From Alphaproteobacteria bacterium (GTDB taxonomy: Bacteria; Pseudomonadota; Alphaproteobacteria; CACIAM-22H2), in assembly GCA_016793165.1 (NCBI GenBank), contig JAEULA010000073.1, positions 1 through 64,000 on the forward strand: a DNA stretch of 64,000 bases, given 5' to 3'. Under the pieces are notes generated by a model. It did not search any database, was not told the origin of the DNA, and worked only from the letters and a program-made list of their open reading frames with translations. Shown here one piece after another: positions 23,784 to 35,147 of this stretch. Position 1 is the first letter of the stretch. Every line of letters begins with the position of its first letter. Position numbers and translations under genes: made by a program.

Positions 23784-25172
23784 ATGATGCACGACAAGGA
23801 TTCGACGATCGAGGCGCAATGGGCCCGGGTTCGCGCGCGTCTGCGCAAGGAACTGGGCGATAGCGCCTATCGCAGCTGGATCAAGCCGCTCACGCTGATC
23901 GCCGTCGAGAAGGGCGAAACGCGTCTCGCCGTCAGCACGCGCTTCGTGCGCGACTGGGTGCGCTCGCACTACGCCGACCTCATCCGCACGGCCTGGGCGA
24001 CGGAGAACAGCGCGATCACGGCGGTCGAGATCGCGGTGCAGACCGCGACGACGGTCGCGCGCAGCGAGAGCCTCGCGAAGCCCGAGCCGCCGCGACCGGC
24101 GCCGCCGATCCCGCGCGCCCCGGAGATCGCGGTCGAGAACGGCGAGGACTTCGGCGCCGCGCTCGATGCGCGCTTCACCTTCGACAACTGGGTCGTGGGC
24201 AAGTCGAACGAGTTCGCCACGGCGGCCGCCCGGCGCGTCGCCGACGACACCAAGGCGACGATCAACCCGCTGTTCCTCTATGGTGGCGTCGGCCTCGGCA
24301 AGACGCACCTGATGACGGCCATCGCCTGGCAGATCCGCCGGCGCCATCCGCAGCGGAAGGTGATCTATCTCTCGGCCGAGAAGTTCATGTTCCAGTTCAT
24401 CCGCGCGATGCGCTCGAAGGACACGATGTCCTTCAAGGAGCAGTTCCGCTCCGTCGACGTGCTGATGATCGACGACGTGCAGTTCATCGCGGGCAAGGAC
24501 GCGACGCAGGAGGAGTTCTTCCACACCTTCAACGCGCTGGTGGACCAGAACAAGCAGATCGTCCTGTCGGCGGACAAGAGCCCGTCCGACCTCGAGGGCG
24601 TCGAGGAGCGGCTGAAGTCCCGGCTCGGCTGGGGCCTCGTAGCCGACATCCACCCGACCACCTACGAGCTGCGCCTGGGCATCCTGCAGGCCAAGGCCGA
24701 GCGCAGCGGCGTGCAGATCCCGCCGAAGGTGCTCGAGTTCCTCGCCCACAAGGTGACGCAGAACGTGCGCGAGCTCGAGGGCGGCCTGAACCGCATCACG
24801 GCCCACGCGACCCTGGTCGGCCGGCCGATCACGCTGGAGAGCGCGCAGGAAGTGCTGCACGACCTGCTGCGCGCCAATGACCGCCGCGTGACGATCGAGG
24901 AGATCCAGAAGCGGGTGGCGGAGCACTACTCGATCCGCCTCGCCGACATGCACAGCCCGCGGCGCGCGCGCGCCGTCGCGCGGCCGCGGCAGGTCGCGAT
25001 GTACCTGTCCAAGCAGCTGACCTCGCGCTCGCTGCCCGAGATCGGGCGGAAATTCGGCGGTCGCGACCACACGACTGTCATGCACGCCGTGCGCAAGATC
25101 GAGGAGCTCCGGGCCTCGGACCACAGCTTCAACGAGGACATCGAGCTTCTGCGGCGCATGCTCGAGCAATGA
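23784..25172 (+). CDS. dnaA: chromosomal replication initiator protein
   Basis: 462-residue DnaA. Domain I begins about residue 10 with WARVRARLRKELGDSAYRSWIKPL. The AAA+ domain III begins at RFTFDNWVVGKSN and has Walker A GGVGLGKTHL, Walker B VDVLMIDDVQF and the sensor and box VII region PSDLEGVEERLKSRLGWGL. Domain IV, the DNA-binding part, shows the DnaA signature GGRDHTTVMHAVRKIEEL near the C-terminus. The ATG at 23784 follows GGGGGAA; a second ATG comes directly after it. Several GANTC sites surround the start (23699, 23704, 23778, 23799), which in Caulobacter are methylated by CcrM. It overlaps pcp by ATGA. Confidence 0.97.
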   Translation: MMHDKDSTIEAQWARVRARLRKELGDSAYRSWIKPLTLIAVEKGETRLAVSTRFVRDWVRSHYADLIRTAWATENSAITAVEIAVQTATTVARSESLAKPEPPRPAPPIPRAPEIAVENGEDFGAALDARFTFDNWVVGKSNEFATAAARRVADDTKATINPLFLYGGVGLGKTHLMTAIAWQIRRRHPQRKVIYLSAEKFMFQFIRAMRSKDTMSFKEQFRSVDVLMIDDVQFIAGKDATQEEFFHTFNALVDQNKQIVLSADKSPSDLEGVEERLKSRLGWGLVADIHPTTYELRLGILQAKAERSGVQIPPKVLEFLAHKVTQNVRELEGGLNRITAHATLVGRPITLESAQEVLHDLLRANDRRVTIEEIQKRVAEHYSIRLADMHSPRRARAVARPRQVAMYLSKQLTSRSLPEIGRKFGGRDHTTVMHAVRKIEELRASDHSFNEDIELLRRMLEQ

Positions 25173-25882
25173 GCCGCCCCCGCGGCCGCCCGTCTCGCGG
25201 CACGGGCCGGTCGGCCCCTCCGACGATCCTGCTCACGGGGTTCGAGCCGTTCGGCGGATTTGCCAAGAATCCCAGCGCCCTCATCGTCGAGGCGCTGGAT
25301 GGCCGGCGGATCGGGCCGGCACGCGTGGTCGGCCGCATCCTGCCCGTCGACCTCGCGGGCCTCGACGAGGCCCTGGCGACGGCGATGTCCGGCCTCGCCC
25401 CTGCCGCCGTCGTCGCGCTCGGGCTCGCGGCCAGCGAGCCCGTGATCCGGCTGGAGCGGGTCGCGCTCAACGTCGCGGACTTCACCACGCCCGACAACAC
25501 GGGCGCGGTCGCCCGCAATGCCCCGCTCGACCCCGCCGGCCCGGACGCCCGCCTGAGCAGGCTGCCGCTCGAGGCGATCCTCGACGACCTGCTCGCCGCC
25601 GGCATCCCAGCCCGACTGTCCGAGACGGCCGGCCTCTATCTCTGCAACGCGGCGATGTACCGCCTGCTGGACCGCGTCCCGGCCCCGACGCCCTGCGGAT
25701 TCATCCATCTGCCGCCCTTGCCGGAGCAGGTCGCCGCCCAGCTGCGCGACCGCGACGGGCGCCCGCCCGAGCGCGGCGCCCCCCTCGCCTCGATGGACCT
25801 CGCCCTGCAGCGCAGGGCGGTCGAGATCGCCCTCGCGACGACCCTCGCGACGACGACCGGCCGGCCCCGGAAGCGGTCGTGA
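25169..25882 (+). CDS. pcp: pyroglutamyl-peptidase I (peptidase C15)
   Basis: 237-residue cysteine peptidase that removes N-terminal pyroglutamate. TILLTGFEPFGGFAKNPS near the N-terminus is the family start. The catalytic Glu is in VIRLERVALN, the Cys in GLYLCNAAMY and the His in GFIHLPPLPEQ, so the triad is complete. The C-terminus is slightly long and basic. The gene starts inside the dnaA stop codon (ATGA overlap) and is followed by a terminator and a dnaN promoter. Its place between dnaA and dnaN is unusual and implies co-expression with the initiator. Confidence 0.92.
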   Translation: MSRPRGRPSRGTGRSAPPTILLTGFEPFGGFAKNPSALIVEALDGRRIGPARVVGRILPVDLAGLDEALATAMSGLAPAAVVALGLAASEPVIRLERVALNVADFTTPDNTGAVARNAPLDPAGPDARLSRLPLEAILDDLLAAGIPARLSETAGLYLCNAAMYRLLDRVPAPTPCGFIHLPPLPEQVAAQLRDRDGRPPERGAPLASMDLALQRRAVEIALATTLATTTGRPRKRS

Positions 25883-25884
25883 TC

Positions 25885-25920
25885 CGGGGCTGAAAATCGC
25901 CCCGAAATCGGGCTGTTTTT
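25885..25920 (+). terminator. terminator after pcp
   Basis: CGGGGC (25885-25890) can pair with GCCCCG (25899-25904) and, in competition, CCCGA with TCGGG just downstream. A run of T at 25915-25920 follows. It would separate the dnaA-pcp transcript from the dnaN promoter. Confidence 0.55.
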
Positions 25921-25940
25921 CTATCGACTTCAAGCCCTTC

Positions 25941-25949
25941 TGCTATATT
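25941..25949 (+). promoter_or_regulatory. extended -10 promoter of dnaN-recF-gyrB
   Basis: TGC followed by TATATT (25944-25949) is a good extended -10 element in an otherwise GC-rich gap; no consensus -35 is seen. The message would have a leader of about 155 bases before the dnaN ATG. Confidence 0.6.
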
Positions 25950-26111
25950 GACCGTCCTTCGAAACGAGCGGTCGCGGTGGCGCGTTCTCCCGCTGCTTGA
26001 TCGACGGGGTCACCCCGGGGGGTCCGGGGCAGACCGGGAGGCATGGGGCACGCCGTTGCGCGTGCGGACCGAGCCCAAACCAGGACGCGACAACCAGAGT
26101 TTCCGGCACCC

Positions 26112-27230
26112 ATGAAGCTCACGATCGAACGCGGCGCATTGCTCAAGGCGCTCGCCCATGTCCAGAGCGTCGTCGAGCGCAGGAACACGATTCCCATCCT
26201 CGCCAACGTGCTCATGGAGGCGCAGAAGGGCCGCCTGTCGCTGACCGCCACCGACATGGATCTCGCCATCGTCGAGAGCGTCGCGGCCGACGCGGCGAAG
26301 TCCGGCACGATCACCGTGCAGGCGCACACGCTCTACGACATCGTGCGCAAGCTGCCGGAGGGCAGCCAGATCGGCCTCGAGTCGATCGGGGACAAGGGAC
26401 AGGTCGGCCTGCGCGCCGGGCGATCGAGCTTCGCGCTCGCCAGCCTGCCGCCCGACGACTTCCCGCGCATGACCGGCGGCGACCTGCCGCACAACTTCGA
26501 GCTGGCTTCCGCCGAGCTCAAGGGGCTGATCGACAAGACGCGCTTCGCCATCTCGACCGAGGAGACGCGCTACTACCTCAACGGCATCTACCTGCACGCC
26601 GCGCAGTCCAACGGCATCAAGGTGCTGCGCGCGGTCGCAACCGACGGCCATCGCCTCGCCCGCGTCGAGATGCCGCTTCCGGCCGGCGCCGAGTCGATCC
26701 CCGGCGTGATCCTGCCGCGCAAGACGGTGATCGAGCTGCACAAGCTGATCAGCGAGACCGACAGCACGGTCCAGGTGTCGCTGTCCGAGACGCGCGTGCG
26801 CTTCTCGCTCGGCGACGTCGTCCTCACCTCGAAGCTGATCGACGGCACGTTCCCCGATTACGAGCGCGTCATCCCCGCGAACAACGACAAGACGATGGAA
26901 GTCGACCGCGTCGAGTTCACGGCCGCGGTCGACCGCGTCGCGACCATCTCCACCGACAAGTCGCGCGCCGTGAAGCTGAGCCTGACCAAGAACCAGCTGA
27001 CCCTCACCGCGTCGAGCCCCGATGCCGGCGCGGCCGAGGAGGAGATCGCGGTGCGCTACACGGGCACGCCGCTCGAGATCGGCTTCAATGCGCGCTATCT
27101 GCTCGACATCGCCGAGCAGATCGAGGGCGACGGCGCGCGCTTCCGCATGGCGGATGCGGCGGCGCCGACGCTGGTCGAGGACACCGCCGATCAGAGCGCG
27201 CTCTACGTGCTCATGCCGATGCGCGTGTGA
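26112..27230 (+). CDS. dnaN: DNA polymerase III beta subunit (sliding clamp)
   Basis: 372-residue ring-forming clamp that tethers the replicative polymerase to DNA. MKLTIERGALLKALAHVQSVVERRNTIPIL is a typical beginning (ERRNTIPIL). The three clamp domains follow with GRSSFALASLPPDDFP, RYYLNGIYLH, ATDGHRLAR and the C-terminal ALYVLMPMRV (YVLMPMR is the standard end, forming part of the hydrophobic cleft). The ATG at 26112 gives the normal length. It is separated from pcp by a 229-base gap with a terminator and promoter, and is followed by recF after two bases. Confidence 0.97.
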   Translation: MKLTIERGALLKALAHVQSVVERRNTIPILANVLMEAQKGRLSLTATDMDLAIVESVAADAAKSGTITVQAHTLYDIVRKLPEGSQIGLESIGDKGQVGLRAGRSSFALASLPPDDFPRMTGGDLPHNFELASAELKGLIDKTRFAISTEETRYYLNGIYLHAAQSNGIKVLRAVATDGHRLARVEMPLPAGAESIPGVILPRKTVIELHKLISETDSTVQVSLSETRVRFSLGDVVLTSKLIDGTFPDYERVIPANNDKTMEVDRVEFTAAVDRVATISTDKSRAVKLSLTKNQLTLTASSPDAGAAEEEIAVRYTGTPLEIGFNARYLLDIAEQIEGDGARFRMADAAAPTLVEDTADQSALYVLMPMRV

Positions 27231-27232
27231 GG

Positions 27233-28416
27233 ATGCTCTCGACGGCGAGCGAACAGGGGATCGGCGATCGACGACCGGCGGGGGACACCACCGCCCGCGC
27301 CGATGCGGTCCTCCGCCTCTCGCTGACCGCCTTCCGCTGCTACGCGCACGCGCGGCTCGAGCCCGGCCCCGCGCCCATCGTCCTCACCGGCCCGAACGGC
27401 GCCGGCAAGACGGCGCTGCTCGAGGCCGTCTCCCTGCTCGCGCCGGGCAAGGGATTGCGACGCGCCGGAATTGCCGAGCTTGCGCGCCGCGCGCCCGATG
27501 CCGGCGACGACAAATGGTCGGTCGCCGCCCTGGTCGACGGGCCGCAGGGACGGATGATGCTCGGCACCGGGCAGGATCCCGACGGCGGCGAGCGGCGCGT
27601 CGTGCGCATCGACGGACGCCCCGCCAAGGGCCAGAAGGCGCTGGGCGAGCACCTCGCCGTCGTCTGGGCCACGCCCGAGCAGGATCGGCTCTTCGTCGAC
27701 GGCCCCTCCGGACGCCGCCGTTTCCTCGACCGCCTCGTCTACGGCTTCGCGCCGGAGCATGCCGGAGAGATCTCCGCCTACGAGCATTGCCTGCGCGAGC
27801 GCGCGCGGCTCCTCGCCGAGGGACGCAGCGACGATCGCTGGCTCGCCGCGCTCGAGGACGGCATGGCTCGACACGGCGTCGCCATCGCCGCGACCCGGGC
27901 GAGCATCGTCCGCAGCCTCGACGCGTCGATCGCCGAGACGAGCGGTCCCTTCCCCGCCGCGCGGCTGCGCCTCGAGGGCGAGCTCGACCGCTGGCTTGCC
28001 GAGATGCCGGCGCTCGCCGCAGAGGATCGGCTGCGCGGCGCGCTCGCGGCGGCGCGCGCCCACGATGCCGGGCACGGCGGCGCCTCGCACGGGCCGCACC
28101 GCGCCGACCTCGCCGTGACCTTCGCGCAGAAGGGCATCCCCGCGGCGCAGGGCTCGACCGGCGAGCAGAAGGCGCTCGTGCTCTCGATCGTCCTCGCCCA
28201 GGCGCGCACCTTGGCCGCCGAGCGCGGCCGTCCGCCGGTGCTGCTCCTCGACGAGGTCGTCGCGCATCTCGACGGCGCGCGCCGCGTCGCCTTCGCCGGC
28301 GAGATCCTCGCCCTCGGGGCGCAGGCCTGGCTGACCGGCACCGACGAGGAGTTCTTCCAGGCCCTGCGCGGTCCCGCCGCCTTCTTCCGTGTCCTCGACT
28401 CGACAGTGACCCCGCG

Positions 28417-28420
<4 letters not shown>
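27233..28420 (+). CDS. recF: DNA replication and repair protein RecF
   Basis: 395-residue SMC-like ATPase that helps load RecA at gaps. Walker A is GPNGAGKTALLEAVSLL at about residues 53-69. RLRLTAFRCY-type beginning is read here as RLSLTAFRCYAHARLE. VDGPSGRRRFLDRLV is the conserved RecF segment, STGEQKALVLSI the ABC-type signature and VLLLDEVVAHLD Walker B with the D-loop. It starts two bases after the dnaN stop and overlaps gyrB by ATGA. An N-terminal extension of about 25 residues compared with many RecF proteins may mean that a later start is used. Confidence 0.95.
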
Positions 28421-30841
<2,421 letters not shown>

Positions 30842-30867
<26 letters not shown>

Positions 30868-31432
30868 TCCCAGGTCGTCGAGCCAGGTATCCCTCGAGGA
30901 TCTCGCAGCGCTTCCGCCGCGCGGCGAAGTCCCAGCCCGCGACTTTGGCGTCCGAGAAGCACGCGTGCCATGCGTCCCCGTCGGCCGCCTTTAGCTGATG
31001 GCGTTTGCCGAAGGCCTCCGCACTCAGCTTGAACTGCACGTGCGACAGGAATGGCCCTTTGGACTCGGCGATCTCCTTGGTCCATGCCGCTCCGACGAAT
31101 GCGGTTGCCGCCCCGACCAGGGCGTTCGAATACGCGTCGCCCGAAGCCGGAGACCCGAGGAGTCCGGGAGCCGATACGGAAATCCAGATGAGCGCTTCGG
31201 TCGCGAGCGCCACCACGACGATCTGGGACAGGCTCCATGGCTCGATCAGCCACATTGCCGTGGCCGGGTTCGTCGGGAACATTCCTCGGCCGATCGCGAG
31301 CGACAGGTACAGGACGAGCAGGCCCAGCAATGGCAAGACGGCCGGATTTCCGAGCGGCGAGTTCTTGCTGAAATAGATGCCTAGAAAGACGCCGATCAAG
31401 CTCGGCAGGTGGCGCAGCGCCGCACCCATCAT
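30842..31432 (-). CDS. hypothetical membrane protein
   Basis: 196-residue protein of no recognised family. Three to four hydrophobic stretches occur in the N-terminal part: around LIGVFLGIYF, AVLPLLGLLVLYLSLAI, IVVVALATEALIWISV and ALVGAATAFVGAAW. A soluble, charged C-terminal region follows (AEAFGKRHQLKAADGDAWHACFSDAK, described by its WHAC segment). The start at 31432 is chosen because ATGA overlaps the stop of the upstream gene; the frame is open to 31486. Its end overlaps the end of gyrB, tail to tail, by 26 bases. Codon third positions look less GC-biased than in neighbours, which may indicate foreign origin. Confidence 0.6.
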
Positions 31433-31746
31433 TTCTTGGGCGCTCCATCCAGCGTCCATCTGTGCGGCGGCGTGTGGCGGCAGCAATAGATCAGGTGATT
31501 GTCGTCGGGATCGATGAGGCGGTCGATCTCGGCAGGCGGGCTGGACAGGCTGCAGGGAAGCTCCGCTGCGGCGAGCAATCTTGCAGCGACGGCAGCGGCT
31601 CGCTTCCGGATGGGGCCGCCGACCTGACCGCCGGCCGAGGCCCGCAGGAGCTTTGACGTCAGGAGCTGGGCTTCGTCGATGAGCCGCTCGACCTCGTCGT
31701 CCGAGGAGCCGCTCGACGCCTCGGTCCCATCCTTCCTCTTCGGCAC
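31429..31746 (-). CDS. hypothetical protein
   Basis: 105-residue protein with no known motif. A charged Ser/Glu-rich beginning (MPKRKDGTEASSGSSDDEVE) leads into an amphipathic helix, LIDEAQLLTSKLLRA, and a C-terminal segment, DDNHLIYCCRHTPPHRW, with a Cys pair and His residues that might bind metal. The GTG start at 31746 has GGAGG 5 bases upstream. It overlaps the following membrane-protein gene by ATGA, so the two form a small unit. The role is unknown. Confidence 0.55.
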   Translation of the reverse strand: MPKRKDGTEASSGSSDDEVERLIDEAQLLTSKLLRASAGGQVGGPIRKRAAAVAARLLAAAELPCSLSSPPAEIDRLIDPDDNHLIYCCRHTPPHRWTLDGAPKK

Positions 31747-31854
31747 GACGACCTCCCCATTTCGAGTCGATCCAGTTCGAGACGGATTCCTAGTTGCCGC
31801 GCGCCGTCCGGTCGTCAGCCGGAGGAGTGACGATCGCTCGATTTGAAGCCGATC

Positions 31855-33153
31855 CTACCCGCTCCACCCGACCATGATCGACGCGGCGACCTTGACGCCG
31901 CGGAGGTAGTCCTCGACGTCGACCCATTCGTCGGTCCTGCCGTTCTGGCTGAGATCGCCGCCGAGCGGGCCGAGTCCGACGGTGGGGATGCCCTTCTGCA
32001 CCATCGGCACGCGGATGTCCGACGAGGTGTGCATCGGATTGACGTAGGGCGGCTCGCCGGTGGCGGCGACGATGGCATCGGCGGTGATGCGGTAGAGCGG
32101 ATGCTCGGTCTTCACCTCCGCGCCCGTGACGCCGGCCAGGAAGGCGAGGCGCGGCGGATGATCGCGCAGCCAGGGATCGGCGGCGGCGGCCGCCTGGACG
32201 CAGGCCTCGATCTCCGCCTGCACCTGGGCCAGCGTCTCGGGCGGTGGGAAGGCGAGCGTGCAGCCGAGCACGCAATGCGGCTGGATGCGTCCGAGGCGCA
32301 CCCCGTCGCCGCAATGGATCTGCGACACGAGCAGGTTGGTGGAGCGGCCGACCGCGGCGTCGAGGGCCGGATGGTGCACGCGATGCGCGCGCGCCGCATC
32401 CAGCGCCGTCAGCGCGCGATGCAGCACCAGCGCCTTGTCGATCGGATTGACCGCGCGATGCGCGAAGGCCGTGTGGCTGGGCTCGCGCGTGTCAGGTTCC
32501 CGGCCGGTCACGGTGACGGTGAATTCCAGCAGGCCCGAGGCGAAGGCCTTGATCTCGCGCATGCCGGCGCCGGATTCCGCCGGATGCAGATAGACGGCCG
32601 CATCGGCGACGTGGCCGCCATGCAGCACGGCGGCGACGCCGCGCGCATGACGCTTGCTCGGCGTGCTGGCGACGACGACGTCGCCGCGCAGCCGCGCCCC
32701 GCCGGCGACCACGGCATGCAGCGCCTGAACGAAGGTGGCCACGCCGGAGAGATCGTCGGACACGCCCCAGCCGTGGAGTCGGCCGCCGTCGATCTCGCCC
32801 GCGAAGGGATCGTGCTTCCAAGCGGCGGCGTTCGTCACCGGCTCGCCATCGGGATGCGCGAAGAAGATGACGCTGCGACCACCGCCGGTTCCACGCAGCC
32901 GCGCGACGATGCTCGCCCGCTCCTCGCGCGCCATCTCCTGAGCCACGGCGAACTCGTCCTTCATCGGCACGTCGGCCGGACGGTAGCGCAGCGTCTCGAC
33001 CACGCAGCCGAGTGCTGCCAGCTCGCGCGCGACCCGCGCCTGGACCGCCGCCTCGCCCTGCGCCGAAAGGCGGATGAGCTCCTGCAGGAAGCCGACCGTC
33101 TCCGCGCGCCGCCGATCCACCCGCGCGCGCACCGCCTCCGCCACGTCCGTCAT
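31855..33153 (-). CDS. M20-family metallohydrolase-like protein with altered catalytic residues
   Basis: 432-residue protein with the fold of M20 peptidases and deacylases (ArgE/DapE/carnosinase type). Seen: the first metal motif FFAHPDGEP (H-x-D) at about 98-106, then a bridging Asp in WGVSDDLSG. The usual Glu-Glu pair that holds the catalytic base is replaced by STPSKRHARG. The later ligand segment reads YLHPAESG, and the C-terminal His before DE is replaced in LSQNGRTDEWVDVEDY. HTSSDIRVP and GIPTVGLGPLGG are preserved as in a recognisable M20 subfamily. It may use another mechanism, or bind without hydrolysis. The ATG at 33153 follows GGGAGAG. Substrate unknown. Confidence 0.75.
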   Translation of the reverse strand: MTDVAEAVRARVDRRRAETVGFLQELIRLSAQGEAAVQARVARELAALGCVVETLRYRPADVPMKDEFAVAQEMAREERASIVARLRGTGGGRSVIFFAHPDGEPVTNAAAWKHDPFAGEIDGGRLHGWGVSDDLSGVATFVQALHAVVAGGARLRGDVVVASTPSKRHARGVAAVLHGGHVADAAVYLHPAESGAGMREIKAFASGLLEFTVTVTGREPDTREPSHTAFAHRAVNPIDKALVLHRALTALDAARAHRVHHPALDAAVGRSTNLLVSQIHCGDGVRLGRIQPHCVLGCTLAFPPPETLAQVQAEIEACVQAAAAADPWLRDHPPRLAFLAGVTGAEVKTEHPLYRITADAIVAATGEPPYVNPMHTSSDIRVPMVQKGIPTVGLGPLGGDLSQNGRTDEWVDVEDYLRGVKVAASIMVGWSG

Positions 33154-33441
33154 CGCCGTTCTCTCCCGAGAGTCTGTTCGTCGACCGTCGGCGGCGAGAC
33201 CGCGCCGAGTCAATGCTGGCCAGGCTCGAGCGTTGCGCCTCCCCGCCTCGCCACCACCCCGACCGTCCCCCGCAGCGATGCGAATGGGTGGGGACAGGGG
33301 CGGGGCCCGGCCGGCGCGCGGCGCACCACACCTCCGCCCTTCGCACCGGACCTGTACGCTTTCGCTCCCGAATGTCGCCACACGGCTCCGCTCGATGCGG
33401 CCACAACTCACCTCAACTCCGACCATCCGCGAGGACATCCC

Positions 33442-34014
33442 ATGAAGACCCAATACTTCACGGCAACAAGCCTCGACGGCTTCATCGCGACCGAGGACGA
33501 CTCGCTCGACTGGCTGTTCCCGCTCGGCGACGTCAACGACACGAGCTACCCGCGCTTCATCACAAAAGTGGGCGCGCTGGCAATGGGTGCCGCGACGTAC
33601 GCCTGGATGATGCGTCACGCCGACAAGGTCGCCGCCGAGACCGGATCGCCATGGCCCTACGTGCAGCCGACCTGGGTCTTCACGTCACGCGCCCTGCCCG
33701 CCATCCCCGGGGCCAGGCTGTCGTTCGTGCGTGGCGACGTCCGCCCGGTTCACGCCGCGATGCGCGCCGCCGCCGGCGACCGGAACATCTGGATCGTCGG
33801 CGGCGGCGATCTCGCCGGCCAGTTCCACGACGCCGGCCTGCTGGACGAGGTCATCGTCCAGGTCGCGTCGGTGACGCTGGGCAGAGGCAAGCCTCTGTTC
33901 CCCCGCCGCCTCGCCAACCCGCCCCTCGCCCTCGTCTCGGTCCGCCAGGTCGGCACGGGTTTCGCGGAGCTGCACTACCGGGTGCCGAAGACGGCGACGC
34001 CGGCGAACGGCTGA
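33442..34014 (+). CDS. dihydrofolate reductase/RibD C-terminal-like oxidoreductase
   Basis: 190-residue protein of the DHFR-fold superfamily related to the C-terminal reductase domain of RibD. It has TATSLDGFIATEDDSLDWLF (DGFIA is the family start), ALAMGAATYAWM, and the nucleotide-binding segment RNIWIVGGGDLAGQFHDAGLLDEV at about 115-138 (GGGDLAGQ being the diagnostic part). Stand-alone members of this family are uncharacterised NADPH-binding proteins. GAGGA lies before the ATG at 33442. It is divergent from the M20-like gene, with a 288-base gap in which nothing was recognised, and stands 125 bases before hslO. Confidence 0.82.
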   Translation: MKTQYFTATSLDGFIATEDDSLDWLFPLGDVNDTSYPRFITKVGALAMGAATYAWMMRHADKVAAETGSPWPYVQPTWVFTSRALPAIPGARLSFVRGDVRPVHAAMRAAAGDRNIWIVGGGDLAGQFHDAGLLDEVIVQVASVTLGRGKPLFPRRLANPPLALVSVRQVGTGFAELHYRVPKTATPANG

Positions 34015-34139
34015 CCGGAGCCAAGGGACCCGTCGAATCGCAATTCCGCTCGGGACCGGAATTCACCGGCGCGATCACCGATTGCGCCGGCCCGGTGCGC
34101 GGCCTATGTGTCCGCCTTCCTCGAACACGGCCTTGCCCC

Positions 34140-35105
34140 ATGCCCCTCGCCCTCGACCCGGCGACGCTCCCGACCGACGACATCGTGCTGCCCTTCCAGG
34201 TCGACACCGTGCGCGGCCGCCTGGTGCGCCTCGGGCCCGCCGTCGACCGGATCCTCAAGCAGCACGCCTATCCCGCAGCGGTCGGCCAGGCGCTGGCGGA
34301 AATGGTCGCGCTCAGCGCCGCGCTCGCGTTGACGCTCAAGTACGAGGGCGTCTTCACCATGCAGGTGAAGGGTGACGGTCCGGTACGCCTGATGGTGGCG
34401 GACGTCACGACAGGCGGCGCGCTGCGCGGCTATGCGCAGTTCGATGCGGATCGCGTCGCCGCGCTGGGCAGGGACACGCCGTCGGTGCCGCGCCTGTTCG
34501 GTGCCGGCTATCTCGCCTTCACCGTCGACCAGGGCGACGCGACCGAGCGCTACCAGGGCATCGTCGAGCTGACCGGCGCCACGCTCGCGGAATGTGCGCA
34601 CCACTACTTCAAGCAGTCCGAGCAGTTCCGCGCCGGGCTCAAGGTCGCGGCCCAGCTCGGGGCCGACGGGCGCTGGCGCGCGGGCGCGCTGATGGTCCAG
34701 GCCCTGCCGCCGGAAGGCGCGCAGGGATCGGCGGAGGGGCGCGACCTGGCGCGGCCGCTCGATGCCGCGGTCGAGGATGCCGAGGAGATCTGGCGCCGTG
34801 CGCTGATCCTGATGAGCAGCGCGCGCTCGGGCGAGCTCGTCGATCCGGACCTGCCGGCCTGGCGGCTCGTCGACCGGCTGTTCCTCGCCGAGGGGGTGAA
34901 GATCTTCCGGCCGCACGACCTCCATCACGGCTGCCGCTGCTCCCGCGATCGGGTGACCTCCGTGCTGCAGACCCTGCCGATCGCCGAGCTGCAGGACATG
35001 AAGGTCGATGGAACCGTCCGGGTGACCTGCGAGTTCTGCAACACCAGCTACGAGTATGCCGACGCCGACCTCGCGGCGCTCCACGCCGACACGCCGTCGG
35101 CCTAA
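34140..35105 (+). CDS. hslO: redox-regulated chaperone Hsp33
   Basis: 321-residue holdase chaperone that becomes active when its zinc centre is oxidised. The chaperone core contains AMVALSAALALTLKYEGVFTMQ-type sequence (the LKYEG part is visible), DGPVRLMVADVT and ALRGYAQF. The C-terminal redox switch has the four zinc cysteines as CRC (in HGCRCSRDRV) and CEFC (in VTCEFCNTSYEY). Length is normal. It starts at 34140; the frame is open far upstream, but without similarity. It acts in the cytosol during oxidative stress, a theme shared with the rubrerythrin locus. Confidence 0.93.
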   Translation: MPLALDPATLPTDDIVLPFQVDTVRGRLVRLGPAVDRILKQHAYPAAVGQALAEMVALSAALALTLKYEGVFTMQVKGDGPVRLMVADVTTGGALRGYAQFDADRVAALGRDTPSVPRLFGAGYLAFTVDQGDATERYQGIVELTGATLAECAHHYFKQSEQFRAGLKVAAQLGADGRWRAGALMVQALPPEGAQGSAEGRDLARPLDAAVEDAEEIWRRALILMSSARSGELVDPDLPAWRLVDRLFLAEGVKIFRPHDLHHGCRCSRDRVTSVLQTLPIAELQDMKVDGTVRVTCEFCNTSYEYADADLAALHADTPSA

Positions 35106-35147
35106 ACTCGCCCCGACTCCGCCCCACTTGCCGACGAGTCTCCGCCC

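Noticed and set aside
34042..34063. Terminator between the RibD-like gene and hslO
   Set aside because: The stem AATTCCG/CGGAATT is perfect but short, without T-run, and may be chance; not listed as a feature.
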